Source: Ligula intestinalis
Taxonomy: Eukaryota; Platyhelminthes; Cestoda; Diphyllobothriidea; Diphyllobothriidae
NCBI GenBank assembly: GCA_036362985.1
Contig: JAYGXS010000001.1
Coordinates: forward strand, 71,824,050-71,888,049
DNA length: 64,000 nucleotides
Reading direction: 5' to 3'
Shown here: positions 50,561-63,446 of the stretch, one piece after another
Numbering within the stretch: position 1 is the first letter of the stretch
Layout: the number at the start of each line of letters is the position of its first letter
Made by a program: the position numbers and the translations under genes
Notes under the pieces: generated by a model
Databases searched by the model: none
What the model was told of the DNA's origin: nothing
The model's input: only the letters and a program-made list of their open reading frames with translations

Positions 50561-52850
50561 ACACCCTCCACCTATTCCCATCAATCACTTAAATAAAATG
50601 GTGAACATGATTGTCCGCATGCATTACCTTTGACCCCATCCCCATATAAATGCAATAGCCTGGTGAGACGTTATCGAAAGATTACGTAGGCTCGTAAACT
50701 GCTCTTCTTGACTGGAACAGTTAAGCAGTAGTAGCTGACAGGACCCGTAAAAAGAACACTCAAGATTATTCACGTGTTTTTAAGGACTGCAACTTTCATA
50801 GATTTTACATCCTACGAGCTCCCCGTAAACAACATCAGAATCCCTTCAAATTCATCCTAGAATTCACACAGCACGTGAACTAACATGTGTGTACCCAAAG
50901 ACTGGTCCCCTCTCAATGCAGCCTTGTGGGTGCTCCTAAATTCCATGAGATATGAACCCCCTGTACGTCGCACGATAAATGACAATCTCACACCATGTCA
51001 GACCTTGTGGCCAGACGCATTCCCAGCCGGCTTGGCTTGGTAGGTCACAGCGACATAAAAAGATAGATGTGCCCCCTAAACCAGTTATATGGTAGACCTG
51101 TCACAAGTTTTCGCGTCGACCACGGAAGGCTTCCCCAAATCAAGGCAGACAAGGCAGAGTTGATGGGACAGCTTCTTTACCATGGCAAGAAGGAATTGTA
51201 CAAGTTGAATCGGGAGCCAGTTGCTTGCTGCGTCCGTTCACCAGGCCTCAGAGGTGACGTGTGTTTCTGTCAGCGCTGACCACAATTCCGGCTCATATCA
51301 GTAATCAGCGGTACGCAAAATCGATTGACTTACTTGACTGCCAATTTACGCTTAGTAGATCAGTCATCACAAGTGGTGAGGCAAGTCCAGTGTGGACCAG
51401 TTATCAGTGATGCGCCAAGAATCGATTCATTGGCCACGTTGACAGACCAGGCAGATGAGTGATCATGGCAGCGCTGGGGGTGGGGAGGGGAGGAGTAGGC
51501 TCCTACAGACCTATTGGACTAACTTGGGAGGGGAGCGGTTGATTACGACACGGCAGGCGGACTCTTAGCAAATGCCTCACATAGGAGGAGGTGACGGTAT
51601 GCCTAGGCGCAAGCTCACGCAAGACACGTGCGCTCTCTCCCACTCCCGGTCTTCTTGATTTGGTCATGATTTCAGGCCAGGAGGGATTAGGGAGGAAAAT
51701 TTGTGGTAGATACTGCGCTAGTCTTTTATCGTTATAACATAATTCCCTCGCGGCTCACTGTTCTTGCGCTCACGCTGCACTGAGACAATCAGAAGATATC
51801 ACCAGAAACTATGATCAAACTGTCCCTTAATATGCAGATATACAAAACAGTTTATTACGGAAACTTAGGACATTGCGTGTAATTTCTTTGTTATTACGTA
51901 GATCTTCTTGAAGGTAGCGGTAAACTTAGCCCATCAATAGACACAAATTGCTAGAAGGAAAGGACAATATAAAATCTTGTAAAGTGGCATGGTAAACTTC
52001 AACCTCATACAATTCAACACCTCAGCATGAGTTTTGCAGGAATCTCAACCTCTTTTTCGGCCTCAGTTCTGACGCCATGGCCAGCTAGTATCAGTTGACT
52101 GGGCACTCGGTTATAAAGGACACTTGTAAGTCGCAAGGTAGCACACGCACATGCTCTACAGTAGTAGCTGTTGAACTAGTGAATGATATTCATTTCCCCC
52201 TTCTTCTGAAAACGACTGCAAATACATAATAGTCCTGTGCAGTTGTGGCAGCCTGAATTCGGTAGTGCTGCGCGTATTTACCTCCTTCCCATCTTCAAAA
52301 CTTTTGCCTAGTCGCGCATCCAGCGCTGACTCATCCTCTTACCTCTGCGCTTTCTTGCACTGTTGCGCCCCCGCTGTCGACGGGCCCGCGCCTGGAGCTA
52401 ATCGATTCCTCGCGAGCTCTGACGCCAATACTTGCACTGTTTCCTGATTGGCTGACGACTGGACAAGGTTTCGCTAAGCCCGCTTGCAGAGACACTTTTA
52501 TACCTACGTAGCTGTACTTGCCTACAATTATTACGGTTGTGCTCGTTTCTTCAATATTATCCCTTTTAACACTTTTGCGTGTTACGTCCGTATTACTTTG
52601 GGATAATGCTCGCTAGTAGCTTCGTTATTTAGTCCGAACGTCAAAATTCGACACAGTCACTCGTGGCACCTGACTAAAAATATGTTATTATTTCAATTAG
52701 TGGTAAAAATACTTCCCTGCATGCATCAACTAACCGGCTAGGATAGTAGCTGGAGCTGAGATGGACTGCTAAGCGCATTCTTCTCTCCTAGAAACAACCT
52801 AATGCGCTTGGAAGGTTACATAGAGAAGGGGTAACTCAGATAGCGCGGTC
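50561..52850. other. No gene recognised
   Basis: Only short ORFs, for example + 51067-51279 (70 codons). G-rich runs occur around 51475-51520. No domain, RNA or repeat could be supported. Confidence 0.35.
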
Positions 52851-52856
52851 AGCCTA

Positions 52857-52935
52857 GTGTGTGTGTGCGTGTGTGTGTGTATGTGTGTGTGAGTGTGTGT
52901 GTGTTTGTGTAACGTTGGGGAGGGGGGGGGGTTAT
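52857..52935. repeat. (GT)n and G-run simple repeat
   Basis: An interrupted GT microsatellite at about 52857-52910 is followed by a run of ten G. It borders the 5' side of the RTE-like LINE. Confidence 0.9.
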
Positions 52936-54264
52936 GGGGTGTTCAGCTGGGGACTAAACGTGAAGGTCGTGGCAGATCGCAGCATCTTCATCCCTCAGGT
53001 GGTGGCTACGCCTAGCGTCCTTGGCTGGCATCCAACTCTCACTTGTGGCTCCCCGGAGTTAGGCTTTGCCTGGCGGCCACCCCCCGGCTCCCCGCCTCGA
53101 TCAGTGGGCTAAACCAAGTGAGGGTCTCCGGTGTGTGTGTCTCCACGCCCGGTATGCCCCCGGCTTGCAGTGGTAAGTACCCTAGTAGACGTAGCTGGTG
53201 GAAGGAAGCTTCTTACTTTATACCGTACCATTGTCTGTTTGTATTTTATCGTTTATTTTCCCTTACTCTTCATTACCCATTTGCTACATTTGCTATCTCT
53301 AGTTGCTGTATCGTTACTACCATTATTACAACCTTTCGCGATCAGTGCTTACCTCACTAGCTTACGCATTTCAGTACACTCGTGACGTTGCTGTATCTGC
53401 GTAATCTACTCGATATCCGGTAGCATTAAAATTGCATCTATTGTTCTTTATGCCTGATTCCACATCTATTTTAACTTGCTATTTTTTTGTCGAATTGATA
53501 TTTTTTATCTGTTTCTCTATCTGCTATTTCTCCCATGTTGTCTCTACTTTCATACCTATACTATTCCATTACATTACCTTTATTCACCTCCATTGTAATG
53601 ATGTCTCCCCCATATAGTCGTTCCACCGTCATGATTAGCATTCTTAGTCCTAGCAGAGCTTGCCTCCTTAGTGACATCAGTGACAATACTACTCGTAGCA
53701 GTAACTTTAACAGCAATCGGATAACGCAGCACTAGAATGTATAGAAGCATAAATGGAGAGACTGTCAATAATTATAATAATAATTTGTATATTTACTGCC
53801 CAATGGGCCCTGTCGTTACCCTGTCGCCTTCACCACTTCTGCTCCTAGTATAAGTACTGCTGCTCCCTCCCCCTTCTCCCCAAATACCTTCCCCCCACGG
53901 TCTTAAATTCCTATGGCGGCGCGACAGCAAAGTTGTAGGCGGCTCATAACCAAGTGGTCGTTCAACACCAAATCAATCGTGGCCCATGGTGTTGTTTGGC
54001 AGCAGTTACTTGTGACAGGCAGTCCTGTTTAGGAGTAGCGCTGCCGCCCCTCGCGAGAGGGTTGATGGTCCTATCAAAGATGGTTCCAAACACGCTGGGT
54101 CACGACATCTGCTAGCTGACCGTGGCTGTCAGACTGCATACACGCGGTCAAAACACTTCAAACGCAAATCAAAACCTCTCTCTTCCCCTCCCCCCCACTA
54201 ACCCGTTTCCTTCCTGCAGGCCAGCTCCCAGAGCTCGCAGGACAGTTCAGGTAGCCCTGGTAAG

Positions 54265-55072
54265 TCCTATCATCTTCGGGCTTGGAATTTTCGTTCCCTC
54301 TTAGATAACCCGAGGAGCATCCAAACAGAACGGAGAACAGCGCTTATCGTCTGGGAACTAGCGCACTCAGTGAAACCCGCTTCTCCGGCGAAGGTTCCAT
54401 AGAAGAGGTGGGCGCCGGCTACACCTTCTTCTATGTAGGCCATCCGACGACAGAGCGACGCGAAGCCAGCGTCGCCTTTTCCATCCAGAAGGACATCGTG
54501 GGACGACTACCCTGTACGCCGCAGGGCATCAACGAACGCCTGATGAGCCTCCGCCTGCCTCTCTGGGGTGGCAAATTCGCCACCATCGTTATTGTTTATG
54601 CTCCTCCGATGACCAGCTCCGACGAGACAAAGAACAAGTTCTACGAGGATCTGCACGCCTTCCTGGCCTCTGTGCCGAAGGCGGACAAGTTGATAATCCT
54701 TGGTGACTTCAATGCCCGCGTCGGCACAGACCACGCCGCCTGCAGGGGAGTGCTCGGACCCCGCAGCCTCCGTGGACTCAATGACAATGGCCTACTCCTC
54801 CTTCGAACCTGCGCGCTGCACCGTCTCATACTGACCAACACTTCTTCAGCCAACCGCTGCATCACAAGGCGACCTGGATGCAACCCAGATCTCGTCAGTG
54901 GCATCTTCTGGATTATGTCCTCGTACGGCGGCGCGATCAGCAGGACGTGCTGGTCACAAGGGCAATGTCGGGTGCCGACGTTGATACCGATCATCGTCTC
55001 ATCATCTCCAAGATGCGGATCCGTCTCCAACCATACAGGAGACCTCAAGGTAAGCGACCCCAGGTAATTTGA
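54265..55072 (+). pseudogene. RTE-like endonuclease domain
   Basis: It begins [21 protein letters not shown], then LSETRFS (catalytic Glu), [31 protein letters not shown] (Asp, Asn) and, in a shifted frame, [16 protein letters not shown] and a TDHRLI motif (SDH-like). This is an APE-type endonuclease. A frameshift falls near 54870. Confidence 0.75.
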
Positions 55073-57022
55073 ATACTGCTTTGTTAAACTTGCCTGCCAA
55101 CCATTTGCGTTTCAGCAACGAGTTGACCCAACAACTGGATAACCTCCCAGTCACAGAAGAGAACACCTCCGTAGAGACTCGATGGTGTCAACTACGGGAC
55201 GCTGTTCAGTCCACTGCCAAACGCATCCTTGGGCCTGCGCCCCGCCCACACCAAGACTGGTTCAATGAAAACGATGCAGTCCTCACTACTCTTATCTCTG
55301 AGAAGAATCGCCTGCGCAGCGAATATGTCGCTCACCCTACCGACGCCACGAAAGCAGCCTACTACCAAAGTCGCCGTCTTGTACAGCAGCGGCTGTGGGA
55401 AATGCAGGACGCTTGGATGGCTCGTAAGGGTGAGGAAATCCAAGACTATGCAGACCGCAATGAATGGAAGAACTTCTTCGCCTCGCTCAAAGAGGTTTAC
55501 GGCCTTATAGTAAGAGGCACAGCCCCACTTCTCAGCGCGGACCGTACCACCCTCATCACTGAGAAGACCCAACTTCTGAGCCACTGGGCCAAGCACTTCC
55601 AAAGTTTACTCAACCGGTCCTCTATCACCTCTGAGGCTGCCATTGACCGGTTGCCGCAAATGGAAATTAATGCTGACCTCGACCTCCGACCCACCCCTGA
55701 GGAGACCATCAAGGCTGTGCAGCAGCTGTCCAGCGGGAAGGCAACCGGGTCCGGCGAGATCCCGGCGGAGATCTATAAATATGGTGGTCACCAACTCCTA
55801 ACTCACCTCACCACCCTGTTCCAAGAGATGTGGCGACAGGGCCAAGTTCCCCAGGATTTCAAGGACGCCACCATCGTCCACCTCTACAAGCGTAAGGGGA
55901 ATCGCCAGGTCTGTGACAACCACCGCGGCATCTCACTGCTGAATATTGCCAGAAAAATCTTTGCACACATTCTCCTCAATCGTCTGAATAGCCATCTGGA
56001 ACAAGGGCTCCTACCTGAAAGCCAGTGTGGTTTCCGACGTCACCGCGGTACCACTGACATGATATTTTCCGCGCGTCAGCTGCAGGAGAAATGTCAAGAG
56101 ATGCGCACCCACCTCTACATAACGTTCAAAGATTTGACAAAAGCCTTCGACACGGTGAACCAGCCCGGACTTTGGAACGTTATGCAGAAGTTTGGCTGTC
56201 CGGAACACTTCACCCACATGGTTCCACAACTCCATTAGGGGATGATGGCGCGCGTCATGGACTACGGAACGCTGTCTGAGGCCTTCGCAGTGACCAATGG
56301 AGTGAAGCAGGGCTGTGTCCTCGCGCCCACCGTCTTCAATCTCATGTTCTCTGCCATGCTGATGGACGCCTACCGTGACGAGCGTCCCAGAATCCCCATC
56401 AACTACAGAACGGACGGAAACCTTCTCAACATTCGCGGATTCAGGCCCCCACGCGCGTCTCCACAACCCCAGTCCATGATCTGCTGTTTGCGGACGACTG
56501 CACTCTCAAAACCACCGAAGCGGACATGCAAAGAAGCATGGAGCACTTTGCAGCAGGTTGCACCAACTTCGGCTCCAAGCCTTCGTATGGAATTGTCATG
56601 ATCTTCAATTGTCAACGAAACTGAAGATGTACAAGGCTGTTGTGCTGTCAACACTCTTGTACGGAACGGTGACTTGGACCGTCTATGCCAGTCAAGCGCG
56701 GAAACTGAACCACTTTCACATCAGCTGCCTACGCCACATATTGAAGGTGAAGTGGCAGGAGAGGATTCTGGACACGGAAATCCTGGAGAGAACGGGAGTT
56801 CTTAGCATCCAGGCCATGCTCAGGCAGATACAGCTGCGCTGGAGCGGTCACGTGGCACGTATGAACGATGAACGGCTACCCAAGCGACTGTTCTATGGCG
56901 ATGTCGCCGTCGGCAATCGTCACAAAGAAGGACAGAAGAGACGTTACAAGGATACCTTGAAGAACTCCCTGAAGCGTCTCCAAATCAACACGACGAACTG
57001 GGAGGAGCTAGTACAGGACTGA
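55069..57022 (+). pseudogene. RTE-like reverse transcriptase
   Basis: A 389-codon open block runs 55069-56238, with an RT start QLSSGKATGSGEIPAEIYK, NHRGISLLNIARKIFA, a CGFRRHRGTTDMIF motif and ITFKDLTKAFDTV (catalytic Asp). After a TAG at 56236 it continues with NGVKQGCVLAPTVFNLMFS. The catalytic LLFADDCTL is in another frame near 56490. The thumb ([30 protein letters not shown]) follows at 56625-57022. Confidence 0.8.
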
Positions 57023-57712
57023 TCTGTGTGGCGAAGAGCAATAAGTACGGGCGCCGCAATCTACGAAGCCAGTCGGATCGCTGCCGCCAAGGCAAAACGG
57101 ACGGCACGCAAGTCTCACAATCCAAGGACGCACACTGCCACCACCAAAGCCCTTCCAACCTGTCCGCGTTGTCAACGCACCTTCCGTGCACGCATTGGCT
57201 TGGTCGGTCACCTCCGGAAGCCATGCAACCCTCCGACAGCATCCACGTCTGCTGCACCAAACACTCCACCAGACCCATCTCTACACCCCACCTCGACGGC
57301 AATAATCGACGCAAGAGATGCCTCGTTGCCCTCATCCACCGAATCCAACCCACCCACAACTTACTCCACCCCTTCTGACACATCACCGCCCGCCACAACT
57401 CGCATCCCCACACCTGAACCCTCCACCAGTTCTGAGCGCCTGATATGCCCTCACTTCAATCGCGCATTTACCTCACGCATCGGCCTAGTTGGTCACTTGC
57501 AAATCCATCGCACGGAGACTGGTGAACTAGTGCCTGGAGCACCAACACACAGACGAGACCGCCGCCTTCACTGCCCACACTGCCCCCGATCATTCGCTCA
57601 TCGCATAGGCCTACTAGATTACGTGCGCATTCACGACAGCGGCATTGACCGTGATGTCGACACATCCGGCACCTCACACACCCCCACCACCAGCCATAAC
57701 CCTCCTCACTAA
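57023..57712 (+). pseudogene. C2H2 zinc-finger tail of the RTE-like ORF
   Basis: This is the same frame as the thumb, after a TGA at 57020-57022 that replaces an expected Arg. It encodes SVWRRAISTGAAIYEASR, then three finger-like units: CPRCQRTF..RIGLVGHL..C, CPHFNRAF..RIGLVGHLQIH (second Cys lost) and CPHCPRSFAHRIGLLDYVRIH. They are linked by Pro/Ser/Thr-rich spacers. The repeated F-x3-IGL(V/L) pattern shows the three arose by duplication. Likely role: nucleic-acid binding during insertion (inference). Confidence 0.7.
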
Positions 57713-57740
57713 CCGTCTCACCACAAGATTGCGTCGTTAA

Positions 57741-59350
57741 GTTTGTCGGGAACCCCAGGTAAGTGCCCCTTAGGTATGCCGAATCTTCCTCTTATTTTTG
57801 CCTTACTGCCTTATGTAAGATGTCTCTTGCACCACTAGTATTATTACTGCTGCTAGTTTCATTAAGCATGGTTCTTCTACTAGCCTCATCAGCACTGGAA
57901 TCCTTTAACGTCTCTAGCAGCTTAGTCCCAGCTCTTATCAGGTTTATTCGTTCTTACTCGCAGTCTTCTCTAGGACCTGCAGTGTAGTCATTTGCACCTT
58001 CAGCCCTGTCCAAACATTCCTGTTCTCAGAGGCAATTTAGTGTGTGATCTTAAGCGTCATTCATATCATTGCATTCGCATCACGCCTAGCACAGTCACTG
58101 TGGTGGATTAATTTTTCAGTCATCACCTCCCCCCCCAACTCACCCCTCTAACGTTGTTACCTTGCCAATTTGACGCCTAAAATGCCGGCATGGCTGGGTT
58201 CGCGGAGGGAAGGGGAGGGGATTGATCGTCGCTCTCACCAGTCAGGCCTACTCTACTAACGTAATTCTTAGGGGGAGAACTGATCGATTTCCATGCTGCG
58301 CTCGTCGTAAGACCATCCGGGTAGTAGTTCATGCCAATCGCTGTTCTCACGCCAACTTAACTCGAAGGTGCAACTTGTGCTGCCTGGGTCAAGGGGGGGA
58401 GTACGCGGTGGCTGTGCACGGCCTTCGGCCCACAGTAACCCGAAGACCGGCAGAGCCAGCTGGCAGCAACCAGCTAATCAACGCAGGGGATTCAAATAAC
58501 TAAGCTGCCTTGTCGTGCTGTATCGTGAACTAACAATAACAAATATGGGGTATAGCCTTATCCTCACTGATACTCCCTACCAAACCTTACCTGTACCAGC
58601 TCTCAAGCAACATTAGTCCTGCGAAAAATTCTTGAACCTTGAAAAATTCTTGCCCGCGCGCGGTTTGAAATTTTAAGCAGTGGCGTGTCAACAGAAGAAA
58701 ACTTGTTTTCAACGATCAAAAGATATTGTGTCAAGAACAACACACTGGATTTACGTACAAAGCAGCATACTAACAAAATTTGTTCACTGAACAAACCGTA
58801 CCACAGTATTCCTCTCCTAAATCGCCATCTGGGTCTAAATCCATCTGCTCGCATGGTTACTTTGTAACTATCAAAGCAGACTATCGTCCAAACTCTTCCT
58901 AAACAAAATTGGAAAAGCCAAACTCCTACAACGCTGGTGCTGGGAAACTCTCAGAAACTAGTACACACCAAGGATCAGGATAGAAAACGACAAAGGCTGA
59001 GTCACTCCATTATATTATATCACATTCGTTTTGATACCAGCATTGGAATTACCTACTGCATACTTAGAAACTAAACTAGCTCGGTTGCTACGCCTGTTTT
59101 TATCAACCCTGAACGAAGTTTACAAGTTTAGACATTTACCAAGTAGTCAGTCAAAGCTCTGCTGCTTAAATTCTAAACACAATCGTCTTAAGTAAAAAGT
59201 TTCGACTCCTAAAGGATTCTTGTATCAGCAAAGCGAAGCCTTAGGCTTTCTATCTCGTATGTAAGGCAAAAACTCCATGTCTTAACCTTTTGTGTTGAAA
59301 ATACAATTGTTGTACGCAGTTATGCAGACCAGAAGCCAAATGCTAAATTT
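57741..59350. other. No gene recognised
   Basis: Short ORFs only (93 codons or fewer). The interval follows the 3' end of the RTE-like LINE and may include its 3' UTR. Confidence 0.35.
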
Positions 59351-59422
59351 GGCGCGAGTTGGGCTCGAACTCAAAACCGCTCCTTCACGAGAACGCGTCT
59401 GTAAACATTACGCCACCGACGC
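59351..59422 (-). tRNA. Degenerate tRNA-like sequence, 72 nt
   Basis: On - the sequence starts GCGTCGG, has box A tggcgtaatgtt (59415-59404) and box B gagttcgagcc (59372-59362), and ends CTCGCGCC. Five to six of seven acceptor pairs can form. The anticodon and T arms each have mismatches or an odd loop, so I assign no amino acid. It may be a tRNA pseudogene or a SINE head. It lies just upstream of, and antisense to, a CR1-like LINE. Confidence 0.4.
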
Positions 59423-59601
59423 ACGGTGTGAGACAAGATATAAAAGTCTTACCAATTGGGTGCGACCGACGCAAGTAGTAGACTATTGTGACGGATATGA
59501 TGTGCTAACCTCAAAGTTTGGTAAACTTGTCGACATAGTAAAAAAATACGCAGGAGTTTATGCTGCAGACCCTCGTTTAAAAGGGAAAACTCGAGGAAGA
59601 A

Positions 59602-60498
59602 ATGAAAGGCATGAGAGATTTAATCCAGCAGACCCTCGTGTCAACAGAAAACCTGACAGCTGCCGCGCTTACGTGTAGAACACCTCAGAAGCATACGAGT
59701 ATGCCTATAACTAAAGTACAGGCTCCAATAGTTGACCATGCAGCCACAGTGGAGGCTAATTCGAACGCCCCCGCTGTGGCCAACAAAGGGACGGCTGGGC
59801 CACCACCAAAACCTAAGGCTCACATAAAAAATTGCAAGACTGTACCAACACCTAGCGTGAAGGTGCCTAAAGCTGCCGTGCCTGACCTCGCGAGCACCCC
59901 TAGCGACAGCAGCAAAGTCAATACTGGCGAAATATTGACTCAAGCCAGTCCGAGCTCGAGACCCACTGCCAGCCCAATCTCCCAGATCGCAGACACGGAT
60001 TCTGAGGCCAACTTAGAGACCGTGTCCAACACCGAAATGACATGCAACAACGAAGGGCTTGACTTTCCGAATACACATAGCAACAGAAATGAGGCCCATG
60101 CTGGGGAACCATCTACAGCGGCCATCCCGAGCTCGAGTCTCACAGAGGCCAATATGACAACCACTGTAGAAAAAGTTTTCCAACACCCACAGGGACGAAA
60201 GCACTGTATTATTGTCCAGGGCCTAGAAGAATGTACTTCAGTCAGTTCAGACCATAACGCGGAGGACATGGCATCCTTCAACCGTGTTCTAAACGATCTG
60301 TTCGAGCCAGGTTTGGAATTTCCAGTTCTGAAATCATTTCGGATCGGAAAAAAACCTGACAAGGCCACAGGTACGCCGCGACCACGACCTCTAAAAATTG
60401 TGATGCAAAATAACGAACACGTTAAACTGATCTTATCAAAAAAGACCAGCTTTCGCCAGTCACACAAAGAAGTTTTTTTCAGCCGGAGTACTCTCTAG
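59602..60498 (+). CDS. CR1-like LINE ORF1
   Basis: 298 open codons. The N-terminal two thirds are Ser/Thr/Pro/Ala-rich and low in complexity. The C-terminal part (IIVQGLEECTSVSSD, VLKSFRIGKK, RPRPLKIVMQNNEHVKLIL) resembles the RNA-binding-like end of ORF1p in many LINEs. After 60498 a shifted frame continues with AERLKRRELVAELLSRR to about 60645, matching the ORF1 end of the LINE at 46.7 kb. The start could lie upstream, since the frame is open before 59602. Confidence 0.6.
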   Translation: MKGMRDLIQQTLVSTENLTAAALTCRTPQKHTSMPITKVQAPIVDHAATVEANSNAPAVANKGTAGPPPKPKAHIKNCKTVPTPSVKVPKAAVPDLASTPSDSSKVNTGEILTQASPSSRPTASPISQIADTDSEANLETVSNTEMTCNNEGLDFPNTHSNRNEAHAGEPSTAAIPSSSLTEANMTTTVEKVFQHPQGRKHCIIVQGLEECTSVSSDHNAEDMASFNRVLNDLFEPGLEFPVLKSFRIGKKPDKATGTPRPRPLKIVMQNNEHVKLILSKKTSFRQSHKEVFFSRSTL

Positions 60499-60701
60499 CG
60501 GAACGGCTCAAACGTCGGGAACTTGTGGCAGAATTACTTTCGAGAAGAAAAAATGGCGAGACCAGCCTGGAAGCCTCGAACGGGAAGGTTATTAACAGGA
60601 ATATGAGGTTCTTGAACCAACCGATACTACTTCGAACAATGGCCTGAGCGTGGCTTACACAGCCGCAGTCAAACGAAGTTCAAATTCCACCGGGACAAAA
60701 T

Positions 60702-61641
60702 TTGCCAAAAAATATGTCACTTAAATTCTTCTACACCAACGCACAGAGTCTGTTGTCCAAGTTAGATGAACTGAAAGTGCAGATATATGGCCTTTTTCTC
60801 GACATTATTTCTCTGACAGAAACCTGGCTGTCTGAAAATATGGATGACCTCGAAGTGGCACTACCTGGCTTTACTCTGTTCCGGAGAGATAGAAGAGGGC
60901 GCCAAGGAGGAGGAATTATAACTTACGTCAAACATGGACTGCTAGTCTCGGAAAAAAACAGAGTGGTTTCATTGCACTACCGAGGCCATCTGGCTTACTA
61001 TAAAGCTAGCGGAATCACCTAGCCTGGAAGTTCTGACCGTGTACCGTCCACCTAGACATGATCACGAGGCTGACACTGGTCTACTAGAAGAGTTATCGAG
61101 ATTAGCTGCTCGGCCCGACGTCTTGATTATGGTAGACTTCAATGCCCCGCTTATCGATTGAGGTTTAACGTACGCACGAGGTCCAGAGCAAGCATTCGAC
61201 TGGCGTTTACTTGCTCTGACACTTAATGCATCTCTCAGTCAACACGTTCTATTTCCCACCAGGGTGCGTGAGGGGCAGCAATCAAACTGTCTAGACCTGG
61301 TACTTACGAAATCGCTGGACAGCATCGATAAGGTGCACTCTCTACCTCCTCTAGGTAAAAGTGATCACATCGTACTTAATTGGGACTATTCTATATTTTC
61401 GGTACCCGAAAAACCTACCAAGGTTAGAAGGAATATTTGGCGTGGTGACTTTGATCAAATAAAGACCGAAATAAACAAAATAAATTGGGAATTGGTTTTT
61501 TCCGGCAATATAGCTGATGATTGGGCATGGTTCAGTGAGTTATTGCATACTCTCCTGAGAAACCACTGTCCGATTACACGGAAGAAGCTAAACAATAAAA
61601 CCTCAGTGGATGACTCAAGCGCTGAAGAAAGAGATAAATAA
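60702..61641 (+). pseudogene. CR1-like endonuclease domain, broken
   Basis: The first block (60702-61022) has [22 protein letters not shown] (catalytic Glu) and GRQGGGIITYVKHG. A later block (61264-61641) has NCLDLVLTKS and LGKSDHIVL (SDH). Between them a shifted frame reads LIMVDFNAPLID, in which the expected Gly of GDFN is lost. Confidence 0.75.
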
Positions 61642-61870
61642 AAAGGGGAGATTTTTAGAAAGTATAGAGCAGATAGAACTCCGGTATCCCTAAATGCATA
61701 AAAAACGCAGAGGAACCTCATGAAGTGACTTATCTTCAAAGCGCACAAAGACTGAAAAAGATTTACTAAACCGGGCAGTTTCAAATCCGAAGCTATTTTA
61801 TGGCTACTTAAGAAAGACCACACGAAACCTGGATCAAGTTCCCCTTCTGAAGGCAAGCGACGGAAAAGAA

Positions 61871-63446
61871 ATGAGTGAGGATGGAGCAAAAGCTGAGCAT
61901 CTTTCCCAATTTTTCAAATCGAATTTTATTACTGAAATCGGATTAAGCCCTCCAAACTTTGGCTTAGATGACGGTCCAACGATTGAAAATAAGGCCTTGG
62001 CCGAAACAACCGTTCTTCAGGAGTTAATGACACTAAACGACTCGAAATCATCCGGTCCCGATGACATCCCGCCTAAATTACTGAAAGAACTTGCTGAGGA
62101 GCTAGCCAAACCACTTTCGATGCTTTTCAGTACCTCGTTTAACACAGGTTGTTTACCCGCCGATTGGAAATCCGCACGGATCACACCGTTGTATAAAGGC
62201 GGCAGAAAGGTTTCTGCAAACAGTTATAGACCAATCAGCCTCACTTCGATCTGTTGCAAGATTATGGAAAAACTAGTAAAGCGAGAGCTGATGCGTTTCT
62301 TAGAGCAGCATAACCTTTTATCGGATGCGCAACATGGGTTCAGCAGAGGCAGTTCCTGCGTGACGAAGCTGCTCTATTGTTGGGAACACTTGACTCGGGC
62401 AGTTGATGGAGGAAATCGGCTTCATGTAACCTAAATCGAGTTCAAGAAGGCTTTTGATAGCATCCCACATAAACGACTTCTGCACAAAATCAGCCAACTA
62501 GGTGTTTGAGGAAATCTGCTGAAGTAGATTCAAAGTTTCTTACTTGGCCGCTCCCAAAATGTCCATATTGGTGACTAGCAGTCAGCAGACGTTGAATTCG
62601 AGAGCGGTGTCCCCCAAGGCTCTGTCCTTGGCCCTATACTGTTCAGTATATATGTCAATGACTCCGTCCGTGAACTGGACTGCGATGTGGCTATGTTTGC
62701 CGATGACATTAAGATTTCGAACGTCATTAGAAATTCAGCTTTTGCCATTTAACGAGAACAAATGTAGTATCCTACGAGTTGGCCGACCCAGCTCTCGGAA
62801 CCCCATGGTTTACAGCCTAAATGGCATCCAACTGCAAGTAGTGGACGCGCAGAAAGATTTGGGAGTATGGATCTCTACGTCTCTCAAGCCCTCGCTGCGC
62901 TGCGCAAAAGTAGCCAAGTCTACGATGTCCGTCCTGTATCTTGTCAAAAGGGCTTTCTGTGCCTTCGAAAAAGACTGCTTTCCTAAGGTCTTTGGAACAT
63001 TTGTGCGGCCGATGTTGGAGTTCGCAATCTAAGCATGGAAACCCTGGACCGCGAAAGACCTAAATTCCTTCGAGGTCCAAAGGCGCGCGACCAAACTGGT
63101 TACCGGTCCGAGCTTTTTACCCTACGAAAGACGTTTAGCTAATCTCGATCTATTTCCCTTAAGTTACAGACAGCTACGTGGCGATCTGCTACAAGCATTT
63201 CGTATAATGCGCGGGCAGGACTGTTGTCTTCTACCTGGCGACTTCTTCGAGTTACCAACAACGACGAACTTAGGAGGGCATCTCTTTAAACTACGCATAA
63301 GAGGGGCTAGAGTAGACACACGCAAGTTCTTCTTTGGTAATAGAGTAGGTGAAGCTTGGAATGCTCTCCCCGAGGATATTGTTATGTCCCCATTTGTGGA
63401 TGCGTTCAAGAGAAATTTAGATTTGCATACCCGAAATGCCCACTGA
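61871..63446 (+). pseudogene. CR1-like reverse transcriptase and C-terminus, broken
   Basis: 61871-62434: SSGPDDIPPKLLKEL, SYRPISLTSICCKIMEKL, QHGFSRGSSCVTKLL. Then, with shifts: EFKKAFDSIPHKRLL, SGVPQGSVLGPILFSIYVND and FADDIKI (about 62697-62717). 62740-63032: a thumb with VDAQKDLGVWIS. 63207-63446: the C-terminal RGQDCCLLPGDFFELP and WNALPEDIVMSPFVDAFK. Confidence 0.75.

Larger units (their letters stand above)
52980..57740 (+). mobile_element. RTE-like LINE with C-terminal C2H2 fingers
   Basis: A GC-rich leader (about 52980-53180) is followed by a low-complexity AT-rich stretch, then the coding part from about 54265 to 57712: endonuclease, RT, a conserved thumb and a zinc-finger tail. 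The GC-rich leader may belong to the same element, but this is not proven. Frameshifts lie near 54870, 55065, 56440 and 56600, with in-frame stops at 56236 and 57020. Confidence 0.75.
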
